The notes: generated from the sequence alone by a model not told the origin. A DNA stretch of 64,000 bases from Aquisalimonas lutea (GCF_030409225.1 NZ_JAUFPK010000001.1:163230-227229); one strand, 5' to 3'. Positions 35,040-44,075 are shown, numbered from the stretch's first letter. Translations and numbers: made by a program.

Positions 35040-35365
35040 GCGACACAGCCGACCCGAACCAACCGGTATGCGCCCTGTGCGGCCGCGCCGAGCGCCTGAC
35101 GCGGCATCACCTGATCCCGCGCACACGCCACCGCAACCGGCGGGTGCGGCGCCACTACACCCTGGACACGCTGCACAAGGCCGTAATCCACGTCTGCCGC
35201 CCCTGCCACAGCCACATCCACCGGGTGCTCTCGGAGAAGGAGCTGGAGCGCGAGTACAACACGCTGGCGGCGCTGCAGGGGCACCCGGAGATCCGGCGCT
35301 TCGTGGCCTGGATCCGCGACAAGCCCCCGGGCTTCAAGCCCCGCTCGCCGGGCCGCCGCGGTTGA
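35036..35365 (+). CDS. Small HNH-type nuclease-like protein (109 aa)
   Basis: The core reads VCALCGRAERLTRHHLIPRT and then HVCRPCHSHIHRVLSEKELE. Two CxxC pairs would hold a zinc ion, and the HH and H-x-H residues fit an HNH active site as in YisB-like proteins. It begins at a GTG overlapping the stop of the J-domain gene, so the two are cotranslated. Such short HNH proteins are common in proteobacteria without known substrate; there is no sign of a restriction partner or phage context here. A 147-bp gap then separates it from lipA. Confidence 0.75.
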   Translation: MSDTADPNQPVCALCGRAERLTRHHLIPRTRHRNRRVRRHYTLDTLHKAVIHVCRPCHSHIHRVLSEKELEREYNTLAALQGHPEIRRFVAWIRDKPPGFKPRSPGRRG

Positions 35366-35512
35366 TTCCCGTCATCCGGTCCGCCGCGCGCGTGCCGCGT
35401 TTCCCGCCGGGAACAGGCGCCCGTCGCCGGGGGCATTTGTCTGCAATGCGGCTGTGCGTCACACTTGTATCAACTGTGAGCCGCGATTTGCGAGCGATAG
35501 CGGGAGACCCGA

Positions 35513-36520
35513 ATGAGCCGATTGAAGGACATTCCCGTGGTGGTCAGCGGGAGCAAGTTCCGCACCGAGCACGGTTTCAGCGCCATCAAGAACGGCGTCA
35601 AGCAGCAGCGCAATGCCGCACCGGTGCCGCGGGGCGATAAGCCGCCGTGGCTGCGCGCCCGGGTACCCACGGGCAAGGGCTATAGCGAGGTCAAGCGCAC
35701 CGTGCGCGAGCACCGCCTGAGCACGGTCTGCGAGGAATCCATGTGCCCGAACATCGGCGAATGCTGGAACGCGGGCACCGCTACCATCATGCTCATGGGC
35801 TCGGTATGCACCCGGGCCTGCCGCTTCTGCGCCGTGGACACCGGCAACCCCGGCGGCTGGCTGGATCCCGAGGAGCCGGCCAACACGGCCGAGTCCGTGC
35901 GGCTCATGGGCCTGAAGTACGTGGTCCTGACCTCCGTGGACCGGGACGACCTGCCGGACGGCGGCGCCGGTCACTACGCCGACTGCGTGCGCGCCATCCG
36001 CGCCGAGAATCCGGAAACGGCGGTGGAGGTGCTCACCCCGGATTTCTGCGGGCGCTCCCACGACATCGAGAAGGTGGTCGATTCCGGCATCTCCGTGTTC
36101 GCCCAGAACGTCGAGACCGTCCGCCGGCTCACGCACCCGGTCCGCGACCCGCGCGCCTCGTACCAGCAGACGCTGGACGTGCTCGCCCACGCCAAGGCCC
36201 ACCGGCCGGACGTGCTCACCAAGACCAGCCTCATGCTGGGCCTGGGCGAGACGGACGAGGAGATCGACGAGACGATGGACGACCTGCGCGCCCACAACGT
36301 GGACATCGTCACCTTCGGCCAGTACCTGCGCCCGACGGTGAACCACCTGCCCGTGGAGCGCTACGTCACGCCGGACCAGTTCGCCATGTACCGCGAATGG
36401 GGGCTGGCCAAGGGCTTCCTGGAAGTCGTCTCCGGCCCGCTGGTGCGCTCCAGCTACCGCGCCGAGCGGGTGCTGGAGAAGAACAACGTGGGCCTGGGCG
36501 ACGAGAAGGAATCGGCGTAG
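35513..36520 (+). CDS. lipA: Lipoyl synthase
   Basis: A 335-residue radical-SAM enzyme that inserts two sulfurs into octanoyl groups on lipoyl domains. The auxiliary cluster is bound by [13 protein letters not shown]. The radical-SAM cluster site is [10 protein letters not shown] (CxxxCxxC) near residue 105. The conserved C-terminal RSSY is present in [11 protein letters not shown]. In many relatives lipB lies immediately upstream; here an HNH gene does, so octanoyl transfer must be encoded elsewhere. GCGGGAGACCCGA precedes the ATG. Confidence 0.96.
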   Translation: MSRLKDIPVVVSGSKFRTEHGFSAIKNGVKQQRNAAPVPRGDKPPWLRARVPTGKGYSEVKRTVREHRLSTVCEESMCPNIGECWNAGTATIMLMGSVCTRACRFCAVDTGNPGGWLDPEEPANTAESVRLMGLKYVVLTSVDRDDLPDGGAGHYADCVRAIRAENPETAVEVLTPDFCGRSHDIEKVVDSGISVFAQNVETVRRLTHPVRDPRASYQQTLDVLAHAKAHRPDVLTKTSLMLGLGETDEEIDETMDDLRAHNVDIVTFGQYLRPTVNHLPVERYVTPDQFAMYREWGLAKGFLEVVSGPLVRSSYRAERVLEKNNVGLGDEKESA

Positions 36521-36530
36521 GTCCGGTGGG

Positions 36531-36769
36531 TCCGGCCCGTGGCCGCGCCGGGGCATTCCGGCCGGGCTCCGGAGTTCCGCTTACGGCCCCCTGCTTCCTC
36601 CGAAGCAAGGGGCCTATCCTCCGCTCCGGCCTGGCCGGCTGACAGCACATCCCTGTGCTGACAGCCGGTGGCGGCATCCCTGCCGCCACCCCTGCGGGGC
36701 CGGACGGCCTGCGCTCCGGCGCTCCACGAGTCGCCCGGCCGGAATGCCCCGGCGCGGCCACGGGCCGGA
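36531..36769. repeat. Structured intergenic element, family 1, copy C (reverse orientation)
   Basis: Perfect 37-bp inverted arms at 36531-36567 and 36733-36769 enclose a 165-bp core (36568-36732) in the opposite orientation to copies A and B. Arms are very G+C-rich and unlike the other copies except at the inner GGGC/GCCC end. The core keeps both GGGA-capped stems, and the third stem pairs with one G-T wobble. It fills nearly all of the gap between convergent lipA and phoH. Confidence 0.88.
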
Positions 36770-36796
36770 ATCGCACCCGGGAACCGCCTCAGCGGC

Positions 36797-38191
36797 TCAG
36801 AGCACGTCCTCCGCCTGCAGGGCCAGCCGGGAGCGCTCCACCTCCTGGAGGGTGACGTGGGCCGCGTGGGGCCAGCGGCGGAAGCGCTGGACCAGGTACG
36901 TCAGGCCGCAGGTGGTCTCCGTGAGATAAGGGCTGTCGATCTGGCGCACGTTGCCCAGGCAGATGATCTTGGTGCCCCGGCCGGCGCGGGTGACCAGGCT
37001 CTTGATCTGCTTCGGCGAGAGGTTCTGGGCCTCGTCGATGATCAGGTAGGTGTCGTTGAACGTGCGCCCGCGCATGAATACCGGCGAGCGGAACAGGATG
37101 CGGCCGGCGAGCATGTCCTTGCCGGCGGCCGCGGTCCAGCTGTCCTCGGTGCGCAGCAGCTCCTCCAGGTTGTCCTGGATGCCGCCCATCCAGGGCGCCA
37201 TCTTCTCCTCTTCGGTGCCCGGCAAGAAGCCGATGTCCTCCCCCATGGGCACTGTCTCCCGGGTGACGATGATGCGCTCGAAGCGGCGGTCGTCGTAGAG
37301 CTGGTGCAGCCCCGCGGCCAGGGCCATGTAGGTCTTGCCGGTACCCGCCTGGCCGGCGATGGTCACCAGGTCGATGGCCGGGTCCAGGAGGATGTTGAGC
37401 GCGAAGTTCTGGCGCGTGTTGCGGCCGTTCACGCCCCAGATGCCGCCGCGGTCGCCGCGATGGCTGCGGCAGACCTCGAGCACCGCGGCATCGCCCTCGT
37501 GCTCGCGTACGATGGCCTCGAAGCCGCTGTGCTCGTTCTCGCAGACGAGAAGGCCGGGATACCACTCGGACACGGCCGGCCCGGCCACCCGGTAGAAGGT
37601 CTGGCCGCCGTCCTTCCAGGAGGTGACATCGGCGCCCAGGTCGTCCCAGAACGTCGGCCCGCCGACGTGCACGCCGCTGGTCATGGCCGCGATGTCGTCC
37701 AGGACCTGATCGTTGCGGTAGTCCTCGACGCGGATGCCCAGGGCCGCACACTTCACGCGCAGGTTCACGTCCTTGCTGACCAGGATCACCGCTTCTTCGG
37801 GGCGCGCGCTCTGGGCCTCGCGCACTTCGGCGATGATCCGGTTGTCGGCGGACTCCCGCTCCAGGCCCGGGATCTCCCGGTCCGCCCCGCGCATGAGGAA
37901 GTACAGCCGCCCGGGCGCCACGTCCGGGTCCGGCGGCTGCCCGACCGGAATGCCCTGCGCCACCGCGCCCTGGTCCATGCGGTCGAGAAGCGTGCCGAGC
38001 GTCCGGGTCGCCTGGCGTGCGCTGCGGGAGACATCCGTGCTTCCGCTCTTGAGCCGATCCAGCTCCTCGAGCACCGTCATGGGGATGATGACGCTGTGCT
38101 CCTTGAACTTGTACGGCGCGCCGGGATCGTGAATGAGCACGTTGGTATCCAGCACGTAGGCGCGCAGGCCGTCGGTCTCGGTGCTGCCCAT
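36797..38191 (-). CDS. phoH: PhoH family ATPase with N-terminal PIN domain
   Basis: A 464-residue protein. Residues 8-150 form a PIN nuclease domain (AYVLDTNVLIHDPGAPYKF, SADNRIIAEV, LVSKDVNLRVKCAALGI) with the expected acidic residues. Residues 240-464 form a PhoH/RecD-like ATPase with P-loop TIAGQAGTGKTYMALAAGL and Walker B YLIIDEAQNLSPKQIKSL. PIN-PhoH (PhoH2/YlaK-like) proteins are ATP-dependent RNA helicases and ribonucleases. The ATG at 38191 follows GAGGGA. Confidence 0.93.
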   Translation of the reverse strand: MGSTETDGLRAYVLDTNVLIHDPGAPYKFKEHSVIIPMTVLEELDRLKSGSTDVSRSARQATRTLGTLLDRMDQGAVAQGIPVGQPPDPDVAPGRLYFLMRGADREIPGLERESADNRIIAEVREAQSARPEEAVILVSKDVNLRVKCAALGIRVEDYRNDQVLDDIAAMTSGVHVGGPTFWDDLGADVTSWKDGGQTFYRVAGPAVSEWYPGLLVCENEHSGFEAIVREHEGDAAVLEVCRSHRGDRGGIWGVNGRNTRQNFALNILLDPAIDLVTIAGQAGTGKTYMALAAGLHQLYDDRRFERIIVTRETVPMGEDIGFLPGTEEEKMAPWMGGIQDNLEELLRTEDSWTAAAGKDMLAGRILFRSPVFMRGRTFNDTYLIIDEAQNLSPKQIKSLVTRAGRGTKIICLGNVRQIDSPYLTETTCGLTYLVQRFRRWPHAAHVTLQEVERSRLALQAEDVL

Positions 38192-38264
38192 TCTTCCCTC
38201 CGCAGTTCCGCGTCCGTCTACGTCCAGCATAACGCCGCGGCAATGACGGCGCGATGACCATCGG

Positions 38265-38849
38265 CTAGGTGCCGCTCCCCCCGAGCAGGTCGGCCTTGAG
38301 GCTGTCCGACAGCGGCATCTCCCCCAGCCAGATGCCCAGGTACGCCCGGGCGAAGTCCGCACCGCTGACGGTTCCCTGCAGCTCGCCGTTGCGGTACAGG
38401 CGGGACGCCTCGCCGTCCGGGTGGTACTCGTAGGCATAGCGGTCGCCTTCGCCGACATCCTCGTACAGGGCGTTGAACGCCTCGAAGCGATCGGCGAAGG
38501 CCGCGCGCTCGGCCGCGGAGTACTGCTCGGCCAGTACGACGTCCGTCGCCTCGCGGATATCCACCGCCGCCACCGAGCGCAGGTAGGTAATCTCCAGGCG
38601 CCGGGGGACATTGCGGTCCAGGAGATCATCCGGGGGAACATCGCCGGGGCCGTACAACGCGGCCACGTAGACCCGGAAGATCCCGGCATAGCGGGCAACG
38701 CCGTGGCCGAACCGGACCAGCTCCGTGTCGGCGACCGTCGCCGTCGCCGGGATCTCCACGCCCTGGCTGGTCACCGCCTCCGCCTGCGCGGGTCCGGCGC
38801 CGACCAGTAGCGCCAATCCCAGGACCCAGCCGGTGATTGCTCGTGTCAT
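38265..38849 (-). CDS. Secreted chalcone-isomerase-fold protein
   Basis: A 194-residue protein with a signal peptide (ITGWVLGLALLVGAGPAQAE, cleaved near residue 23). The mature domain has IPATATVADTELVRFGHGVA, then RYAGIFRVYVAALYGPGD, EITYLRSVAAVDIREATD and a C-terminal FARAYLGIWLGEMPLSDSLK, all typical of bacterial chalcone-isomerase-like proteins. These periplasmic proteins are thought to bind fatty acids or similar ligands and are often encoded in CFA/DUF1365 lipid clusters. Here the gene is 23 kb from that cluster but has the same operator-like sequence in its promoter. Confidence 0.85.
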   Translation of the reverse strand: MTRAITGWVLGLALLVGAGPAQAEAVTSQGVEIPATATVADTELVRFGHGVARYAGIFRVYVAALYGPGDVPPDDLLDRNVPRRLEITYLRSVAAVDIREATDVVLAEQYSAAERAAFADRFEAFNALYEDVGEGDRYAYEYHPDGEASRLYRNGELQGTVSGADFARAYLGIWLGEMPLSDSLKADLLGGSGT

Positions 38850-38890
38850 GCCGGTATGCTCCTTGTCGGTAAGCGGGTACTGCGTCTAAT

Positions 38891-38913
38891 CTATACATTT
38901 ATTATACAATAAT
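38891..38913. promoter_or_regulatory. AT-rich direct-repeat operator between chalcone-isomerase-fold and phosphatase genes
   Basis: ATACATT (38893-38899) and ATACAAT (38904-38910) are 11 bp apart. The 23 bp match 18 of 23 positions of 15168-15190, in the same orientation. On the minus strand the site includes a perfect TATAAT (38901-38906), a likely -10 for the chalcone-isomerase-fold gene, with no good -35 in front of it. The site could control either or both divergent genes. Confidence 0.55.
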
Positions 38914-39011
38914 AGTACGAAGTGAGCCCGTTCCGGTTCCGGGGAACCCGGCCCCATTCCCTGCGGTCGCCCGGGGAGACACGAGCCACCCAGGCGAGGC
39001 AGACTGCCGCC

Positions 39012-39809
39012 ATGAGCGATTCGGCATCACCGGAGCAATCAAGCGCGATACGGCAACAGTACCTGGAGGCCAATACCCACGGGCGGGACCTGGTGTTCGG
39101 CGACCTCCACGGTTGCCGCGCCGTCTTCGACCGGGCACTGGAGGCACTGCATTTCGATCCGGCCGCCGACCGGGTGCTGGTGGTAGGCGATCTCATCGAC
39201 CGCGGCCCGGACTCCCCGGGCTGCCTGGCACTACTGCAGGAACCCTGGTTCCACTCGGTGATGGGCAACCACGAGGACATGCTGGCGCAGCGCCTGGCCG
39301 ACGGCGATCAGGACTTCTCCCAGGCCAGGCAGCTGCACCTGCTCAACGGCGGCGACTGGTTCCCGGGTACCGGGCGGCTGGCCGGCGACGAGACCTTCAC
39401 CGCCGCGGTGGAGGCCGCCGCACGGCTGCCCCACGTGCTCGTGGTGGGCAGCGGCGAAGGGCGCTATCAGCTGGTGCACGCGGAGTTGCCGCCGGGGCAG
39501 CGCACCGCCGTGATGACCGATGCGGACATCGACGCCGGCCTGCCCGGAGTCGAGCCGCAGACCCTCGTGTGGACGCGCGACCTCATGGCGCGCCCGGCCG
39601 GCAGCGATCTGCCGGAACGCCAGCCCGGGCTATCGCCCACGTACTGCGGGCATACGCCGGACCCCGAAGTGCGCCGGCGCCTGTCCCACGTGTGCCTGGA
39701 CACCGGTGCGGTGTTCGGCTATCTGGGGGCGGGGTATGGCGATCTCGCACTCACCGTGGCGGTCCGGGCGGGCAACCGGGAGCAGGCGCTGCACCGCTTC
39801 ACGCCGTAA
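39012..39809 (+). CDS. PPP-type metallophosphatase (serine/threonine phosphatase-like)
   Basis: A 265-residue phosphoesterase with the three metal-binding blocks in order: FGDLHGCRAVFD, VVGDLIDRGPDSPG and VMGNHEDMLAQ, plus C-terminal histidines in LVHAELPPGQ and YCGHTPDP. It resembles bacterial PrpA/PrpB or ApaH-like phosphatases, acting on phosphoproteins or dinucleotides. The ATG at 39012 was chosen by position; the frame extends upstream to 38922. It shares a control region containing the AT-rich operator with the chalcone-isomerase-fold gene. Confidence 0.85.
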   Translation: MSDSASPEQSSAIRQQYLEANTHGRDLVFGDLHGCRAVFDRALEALHFDPAADRVLVVGDLIDRGPDSPGCLALLQEPWFHSVMGNHEDMLAQRLADGDQDFSQARQLHLLNGGDWFPGTGRLAGDETFTAAVEAAARLPHVLVVGSGEGRYQLVHAELPPGQRTAVMTDADIDAGLPGVEPQTLVWTRDLMARPAGSDLPERQPGLSPTYCGHTPDPEVRRRLSHVCLDTGAVFGYLGAGYGDLALTVAVRAGNREQALHRFTP

Positions 39810-39847
39810 AAGAAACGCCGAACCATTCCCGCGCCGGCAGTACCGCC

Positions 39848-40663
39848 TCAGTCCCCGGGGGTATAGATCCGCGGCTCGCGCTCGATGCTCGACAGCGTGG
39901 CGGTGTAGTTCTCCCCGCCTTCCTGTTCCTGGCGCACCACCAGGGGGATGAACTCCAGCGCCGGGGCGAACCACATGACCGTGGTGCGCTTGTCCGAGCC
40001 GCCGACGCGCTCGACCTTGACGGCGTCGTAGGTGCCGGCCCCGGTCTCCACCGGCTCCTCGCCCACTACGGCAAAGCGGTAGACATCCCGGTCGCCGTCG
40101 CCTTCGACGACGGTGAACTCCATCTCCGTCTCGCCCGCGCGCACGGCCAGCATGAGCCGGAGCTGCGAGAGCAGCTCGTCCATGACCTCGCCGTCCAGGT
40201 GATCCTGCCACTGGTCGTCGCCGCGGCTGCTCACCCGGCCGGTCCGGGGGTCGAAGAACAGGCGCACGTACTCGTCGTTGTCGCCCCGGGCGGACTGGCG
40301 ATAGGTATAGTCCCGCGGCTCGATGCCGTCGCCGTCGAACCGGAACTGCGTGGACTCCTCGATCCGGCCCCGCAACAGCAGATCGATGAACCCCACCGTG
40401 CGGCCCTCGGAGGTGAACCGGCACATGCCGTCGTCACAGCGCAGGGTGCGGGTCAGCCGGGCGGCGCGCATGCTGTTGCGCTCCAGCTCGTACTCGGCGC
40501 GGAACTCCGGGATTCCTCCACTCGCCGTCGTATCCGCCCCGGACGACGCCGGCAGCGGCGGGACCACCGCCAGCACCAGCAGGCACAGCGGCGGCCCGAG
40601 CCAGCCCCGGAAGGCCCGGAGTGCATACCCGACGGCGCCGTTGCAGGCGCTCGCTGTCCGCAT
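39848..40663 (-). CDS. DUF3108 envelope protein
   Basis: A 271-residue protein with a hydrophobic N-terminal export signal (about residues 18-42), then a beta-rich DUF3108 domain: FRAEYELERNSMRAARLTRT, YTYRQSARGDNDEYVRLFFD and TTVMWFAPALEFIPLVVRQE. The tryptophan-phenylalanine-alanine stretch near the C-terminus is the family hallmark. Such proteins are periplasmic, with a lipid-binding-like barrel and unknown function. The start overlaps the YajG-like lipoprotein stop by one base (TGATG), making a two-gene envelope operon. In many proteobacteria a DUF3108 gene lies beside purN. Confidence 0.82.
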   Translation of the reverse strand: MRTASACNGAVGYALRAFRGWLGPPLCLLVLAVVPPLPASSGADTTASGGIPEFRAEYELERNSMRAARLTRTLRCDDGMCRFTSEGRTVGFIDLLLRGRIEESTQFRFDGDGIEPRDYTYRQSARGDNDEYVRLFFDPRTGRVSSRGDDQWQDHLDGEVMDELLSQLRLMLAVRAGETEMEFTVVEGDGDRDVYRFAVVGEEPVETGAGTYDAVKVERVGGSDKRTTVMWFAPALEFIPLVVRQEQEGGENYTATLSSIEREPRIYTPGD

Positions 40664-41250
40664 CAGTCAGCCGCCAGGAAATCGAGAAGATCCACGTTCA
40701 GCAGCCGCCCGACGCCGCGACCGAAGACGGCATCCAGGTATTCGGCGTTCTCCCGGGCATCCGGCCGGGTCATCACCTTGTCCGAGTCGCTGGCCACGGC
40801 CCGTCCGGTCAGGCGGTGGTCGCCGCGATAGGCCTCGGAGCGGAGCTCGACCCGGGTATCGACCTCGCGGGGCACGGCGGACGAGACCTGGTGGCTGACG
40901 TCCACGATCTCCACCTGCAGGCGACGCCGGGCGTTGTCGTCCCACCCGATGACGGTGAAGCCGTTCGCCTCCAGGGCCTCCTCCACGGTGCCTTCCAGCA
41001 CGTGGCGCAGATCCGTGGCGCTGGTCAGCGTGCCGTCCTCCTGGTCGCGGTTCTCCAGGGTGCCCAGGGTGGGATCATCCCGGGTATCGACGATCCGCAC
41101 CGCCACCTCGCGGCCCTCGCTGATGCCGCTTCCCTGCACCTGCGCTTCCGGCGCCAGGCGCACCTGCTGGCTGGTCTGCGCGCATGCGCCCAGCGCAAGT
41201 ACCGCGAGCGCCGCCAGGCACAAGCCGATCATGCGTCGTCCCGTCGTCAT
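40663..41250 (-). CDS. YajG-like lipoprotein
   Basis: A 195-residue lipoprotein. The signal ends in a lipobox, LAVLALGAC, near residue 24. The mature part has VAVRIVDTRDDPTLGTLENR, LRHVLEGTVEEALEANGFTV and a C-terminal DLLDFLAAD, as in E. coli YajG, a protein of unknown function often near ampG. ATG codons at 41256 and 41250 are both possible. AGGAGG lies 9 bases before the second and only 3 before the first, so 41250 was chosen. It is cotranscribed with the DUF3108 gene. Confidence 0.83.
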   Translation of the reverse strand: MTTGRRMIGLCLAALAVLALGACAQTSQQVRLAPEAQVQGSGISEGREVAVRIVDTRDDPTLGTLENRDQEDGTLTSATDLRHVLEGTVEEALEANGFTVIGWDDNARRRLQVEIVDVSHQVSSAVPREVDTRVELRSEAYRGDHRLTGRAVASDSDKVMTRPDARENAEYLDAVFGRGVGRLLNVDLLDFLAAD

Positions 41251-41391
41251 GGTCATCGTCCTCCTGGTGAAACGGTTCGTGGCAACCCTCCGCGTGTCCC
41301 GGATACTCTCGCACAGCGTTGCGACGGATAACATTGTCGCCGTGACGGCAGGTATCATGGAGGCCAGGCACCCCGCATCGGGCAGGAACAC

Positions 41392-41898
41392 ATGGCAGGC
41401 TCCGGCAACCTCGTCCTCATCGGCATGCCCGGCAGCGGCAAGAGCACCGTGGGCCGCGCACTCGCCGAACGGCTCGGCAAACGCTTCCTGGACACCGATA
41501 CCCTTGTGGAAGAGCAGGAAGGCTGCTCGCTTCAGGCCATTGTAGACAGCAAGGGCCCCGGCGGAGTTCTCTCCGCCGAGGCCCGGGAAGCGCAGAACCT
41601 GGACTGTGACGATACCGTCATCGCCACCGGCGGCTCCATGGTCTACAGTGAGCCCGCCATGGAGGCCCTGGCCCGGCTGGGCACCGTCGTCTGGCTCAAC
41701 GTTCCCCTGGCCGAGCTCGAGCGCCGGGTCGGCGACGGCGAGAACCGCGGACTGGCCATGCGTCCGGATCAGGACCTCTCGGACCTGGCGGCGGAGCGCC
41801 TGCCCCTGTACGCACGGCATGCCGACCTGCGCATCGACTGCGGCGATGTCCCCCCGGAGCAGGTCGCCGCCCGCATCGCGACCCAGCTGCTTCGTTAG
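41392..41898 (+). CDS. Shikimate-kinase-like protein with altered substrate site
   Basis: A 168-residue P-loop kinase. LVLIGMPGSGKSTVGRALAE near residue 8 is the ATP site, and LDTDTLVEEQEGCSLQAIVD matches the shikimate-binding helix. The usual GExxFRxxE motif is here PGGVLSAEAREAQ, lacking the phenylalanine-arginine pair. The usual ATGGG is ATGGS. The lid (NRGLAMRP) and C-terminal helix are kept. The substitutions suggest a different substrate from shikimate, or a relaxed paralogue. There is no aroB next to it, unlike typical aroK. The HDOD gene follows 26 bp downstream. Confidence 0.8.
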   Translation: MAGSGNLVLIGMPGSGKSTVGRALAERLGKRFLDTDTLVEEQEGCSLQAIVDSKGPGGVLSAEAREAQNLDCDDTVIATGGSMVYSEPAMEALARLGTVVWLNVPLAELERRVGDGENRGLAMRPDQDLSDLAAERLPLYARHADLRIDCGDVPPEQVAARIATQLLR

Positions 41899-41924
41899 GA
41901 AAACACTGCCGGAACCGGCAGCAA

Positions 41925-44075
41925 ATGGTTGACGCCACTGAACGATTGCTCAACAGTAGCATCATGGTCAATGTCTCCGTCGACGCCCTGCGACGCGCCC
42001 GTCTCAACGAGCTGCCGAGCCCCCCGGAACTGCTGACGCCGCTGCTCCGGCTCTGTGGCGACGAGGAGGCCGTGCCCGCCGATGCGCGCCGGATCATCAG
42101 CCGGGACGCGGCCATCAGCACGCGCGTCCTGGCCGCGGCGTCGGCGCCGGTTTTCGCCCGCAGCCACCCGATCACCACCCTGGAAGGCGCCGTCTACACA
42201 CTGGGCATGGATACCGTGCGCAGCCTGGCACTGGCGGCCACCGTCCAGCAGTTCTTCAGCTCCATCGCCGGCCAGAACCGGAACTGGCTGCCCATGCTGT
42301 GGGAGCAGTCCCTGGACTGCGCCACGCTGGCGCGACAGATCGCCCGGCATACCGGCAGTGCCCGGCCGGAGGAGGCCTACCTGGCCGGGCTGCTGCACAA
42401 CATCGGCCAGCTGGCCCTGTCCTACCAGCTCAAGGAAGACTACAGCGCGATCCTCGACGAGGCCCGCGCCGACGATCGCTACCTGCCTTCCCTGGAGCGC
42501 GAGCGCCTGGGCGTGGATCATCTCGCCCTGGGCGGGGACCTGCTCCAGCGCTGGGGCCTGCCGCCGCTGCTGGTGGACGCCGTGCGCTACCACCAGGAAG
42601 AAGCCGATACCCTGGCCGACGCCCACGGCCTGGTCCGGACGGTGGCCGTCGCCCGGGCCCTGATCGGCACCAGCACGGAACCGGACGCGGTTGCCCGCTA
42701 CGTCGCCGGCCGCCTGTTCGACCTGGGGCCCACGGCGCTCTACTGCATCAGCCACCAGGGCCGCAGCGACCGCGAGCGAATCCAGTCCGCGCTAGCCGAG
42801 CACGGCGAGCCGGCGCCGCTTCCCACCCAGGCAACCGGCCGCGACAGCGCCGTCGGGCAGGGGCTGCGCCAGGCCACGCTGATCGGCGACGTACGCCGCC
42901 ACCTGTTCAGCGACCAGCCCGTCGACGGCATCGCCCGGTGCGTCATGCTGCTGTTCGGCATCCCCCACGTACTGTGCCTGCAGCGCGAAACCGACGGCGG
43001 GTTCCTGCGCGTCGACCCGCCCACCGGGCACGACCCGCGCCTGGCCGAGTTCCGCGTGCCCCTGGCGCGCGAGCGGAGCCTCCTCGCCCGGTGCCTGCTG
43101 GACGACCACCCGCTACACACCCTCGACCCCGAGGTGGAATCCGGCCTGAGCGTCATCGACCGGCAGCTGTGCGCCCAGCTGCCCGGCGACGGCCTGTTGT
43201 GCATGCCCATGCGCGCGGATCGGACCCCGGTCGGCGTGCTGGTGCTCGGCATCCGCCACGACCAGGTCTCCGCATTGCTGGACGAGTCCCCGCTGCTGCT
43301 GGCTTTCGCCCGGGAGGCCGGGCGCGCCCTTCTGGCGGCCGAGCGATGGCGGCGCCGGCAGGATGATCAGCTCCGCGAGAGCCTGGCCGCCACGGCCCTC
43401 GAGCACGACGAGCTCCGCCAGGAAGCGGGTACGCCGCTGGCCATCATGCAGAACTATCTCGCAGCACTGGAGCAGCAGCTGGAGGCGGATCATCCCGCAC
43501 GCACCAGCCTGCTGGCCGTGGGCGAGGAGGCCCAGCGCCTGGCGCGGCTGCTGGCGGAGGACAACCCCGACTCCGGGGAGCCCGCATGGGCATCGGTCAA
43601 CGAGCAGGTCCGCCGGGTGGCACAACTGGCCGCGCGCAGCGGCGCGTTACCGGCGGGCCTCACCCCGGCGCTGGCGCTCGACCCGGTACTCGACCAGTCG
43701 GCCGCGAGCGCACCGCCGGCGCTGCAGCAGGTGCTTCTGAACCTGCTGCGCGCCGTGGGAGGCCACATCAACGGCGCGTCCCTGGTCACGCTGCGCACGT
43801 CGGGTTTTGTGGAAACGGCCGGACAGCGCTACATTGAGATTGTCGTTGAAGACAACGGATCCGGGTTTCCCGATTCCGTGCGGGAACAACTGGTCGGAGA
43901 ACGAGCCGCACGGACGGACGGCGCCGAAGGGGAGCGCCTCAACGTGGCCAACGCCCTGTTGCGGGACATGGGCGGCTGGCTGACCCACCGGCAGGTGCCG
44001 GGCGAGGGAACCCGTATCCAGGTGCTCGTACCTGCGTCCTTTCCGGATGACTCAGGCGTGACACACACCGAGTGA
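41925..44075 (+). CDS. HDOD-domain protein with GAF-like and degenerate histidine-kinase parts
   Basis: A 716-residue signalling protein. Residues 20-225 form an HDOD domain (ELPSPPELLTPLLRLCGD, AAYLAGLLHNIGQLALSYQL-like, HLALGGDLLQRWGLPPLLVD). Residues 300-470 form a GAF-like domain. From 490 a kinase-like part begins. The phosphoacceptor motif, normally HExxxPL, is here RQEAGTPLAIMQNYLAALEQ, with Gln in place of His. DNGSGFPDS and the N-box helix remain in the ATPase domain, but the G2 box is degraded. It probably senses or scaffolds without autophosphorylation. The diguanylate cyclase gene follows by 70 bp in the same direction. Confidence 0.82.
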   Translation: MVDATERLLNSSIMVNVSVDALRRARLNELPSPPELLTPLLRLCGDEEAVPADARRIISRDAAISTRVLAAASAPVFARSHPITTLEGAVYTLGMDTVRSLALAATVQQFFSSIAGQNRNWLPMLWEQSLDCATLARQIARHTGSARPEEAYLAGLLHNIGQLALSYQLKEDYSAILDEARADDRYLPSLERERLGVDHLALGGDLLQRWGLPPLLVDAVRYHQEEADTLADAHGLVRTVAVARALIGTSTEPDAVARYVAGRLFDLGPTALYCISHQGRSDRERIQSALAEHGEPAPLPTQATGRDSAVGQGLRQATLIGDVRRHLFSDQPVDGIARCVMLLFGIPHVLCLQRETDGGFLRVDPPTGHDPRLAEFRVPLARERSLLARCLLDDHPLHTLDPEVESGLSVIDRQLCAQLPGDGLLCMPMRADRTPVGVLVLGIRHDQVSALLDESPLLLAFAREAGRALLAAERWRRRQDDQLRESLAATALEHDELRQEAGTPLAIMQNYLAALEQQLEADHPARTSLLAVGEEAQRLARLLAEDNPDSGEPAWASVNEQVRRVAQLAARSGALPAGLTPALALDPVLDQSAASAPPALQQVLLNLLRAVGGHINGASLVTLRTSGFVETAGQRYIEIVVEDNGSGFPDSVREQLVGERAARTDGAEGERLNVANALLRDMGGWLTHRQVPGEGTRIQVLVPASFPDDSGVTHTE

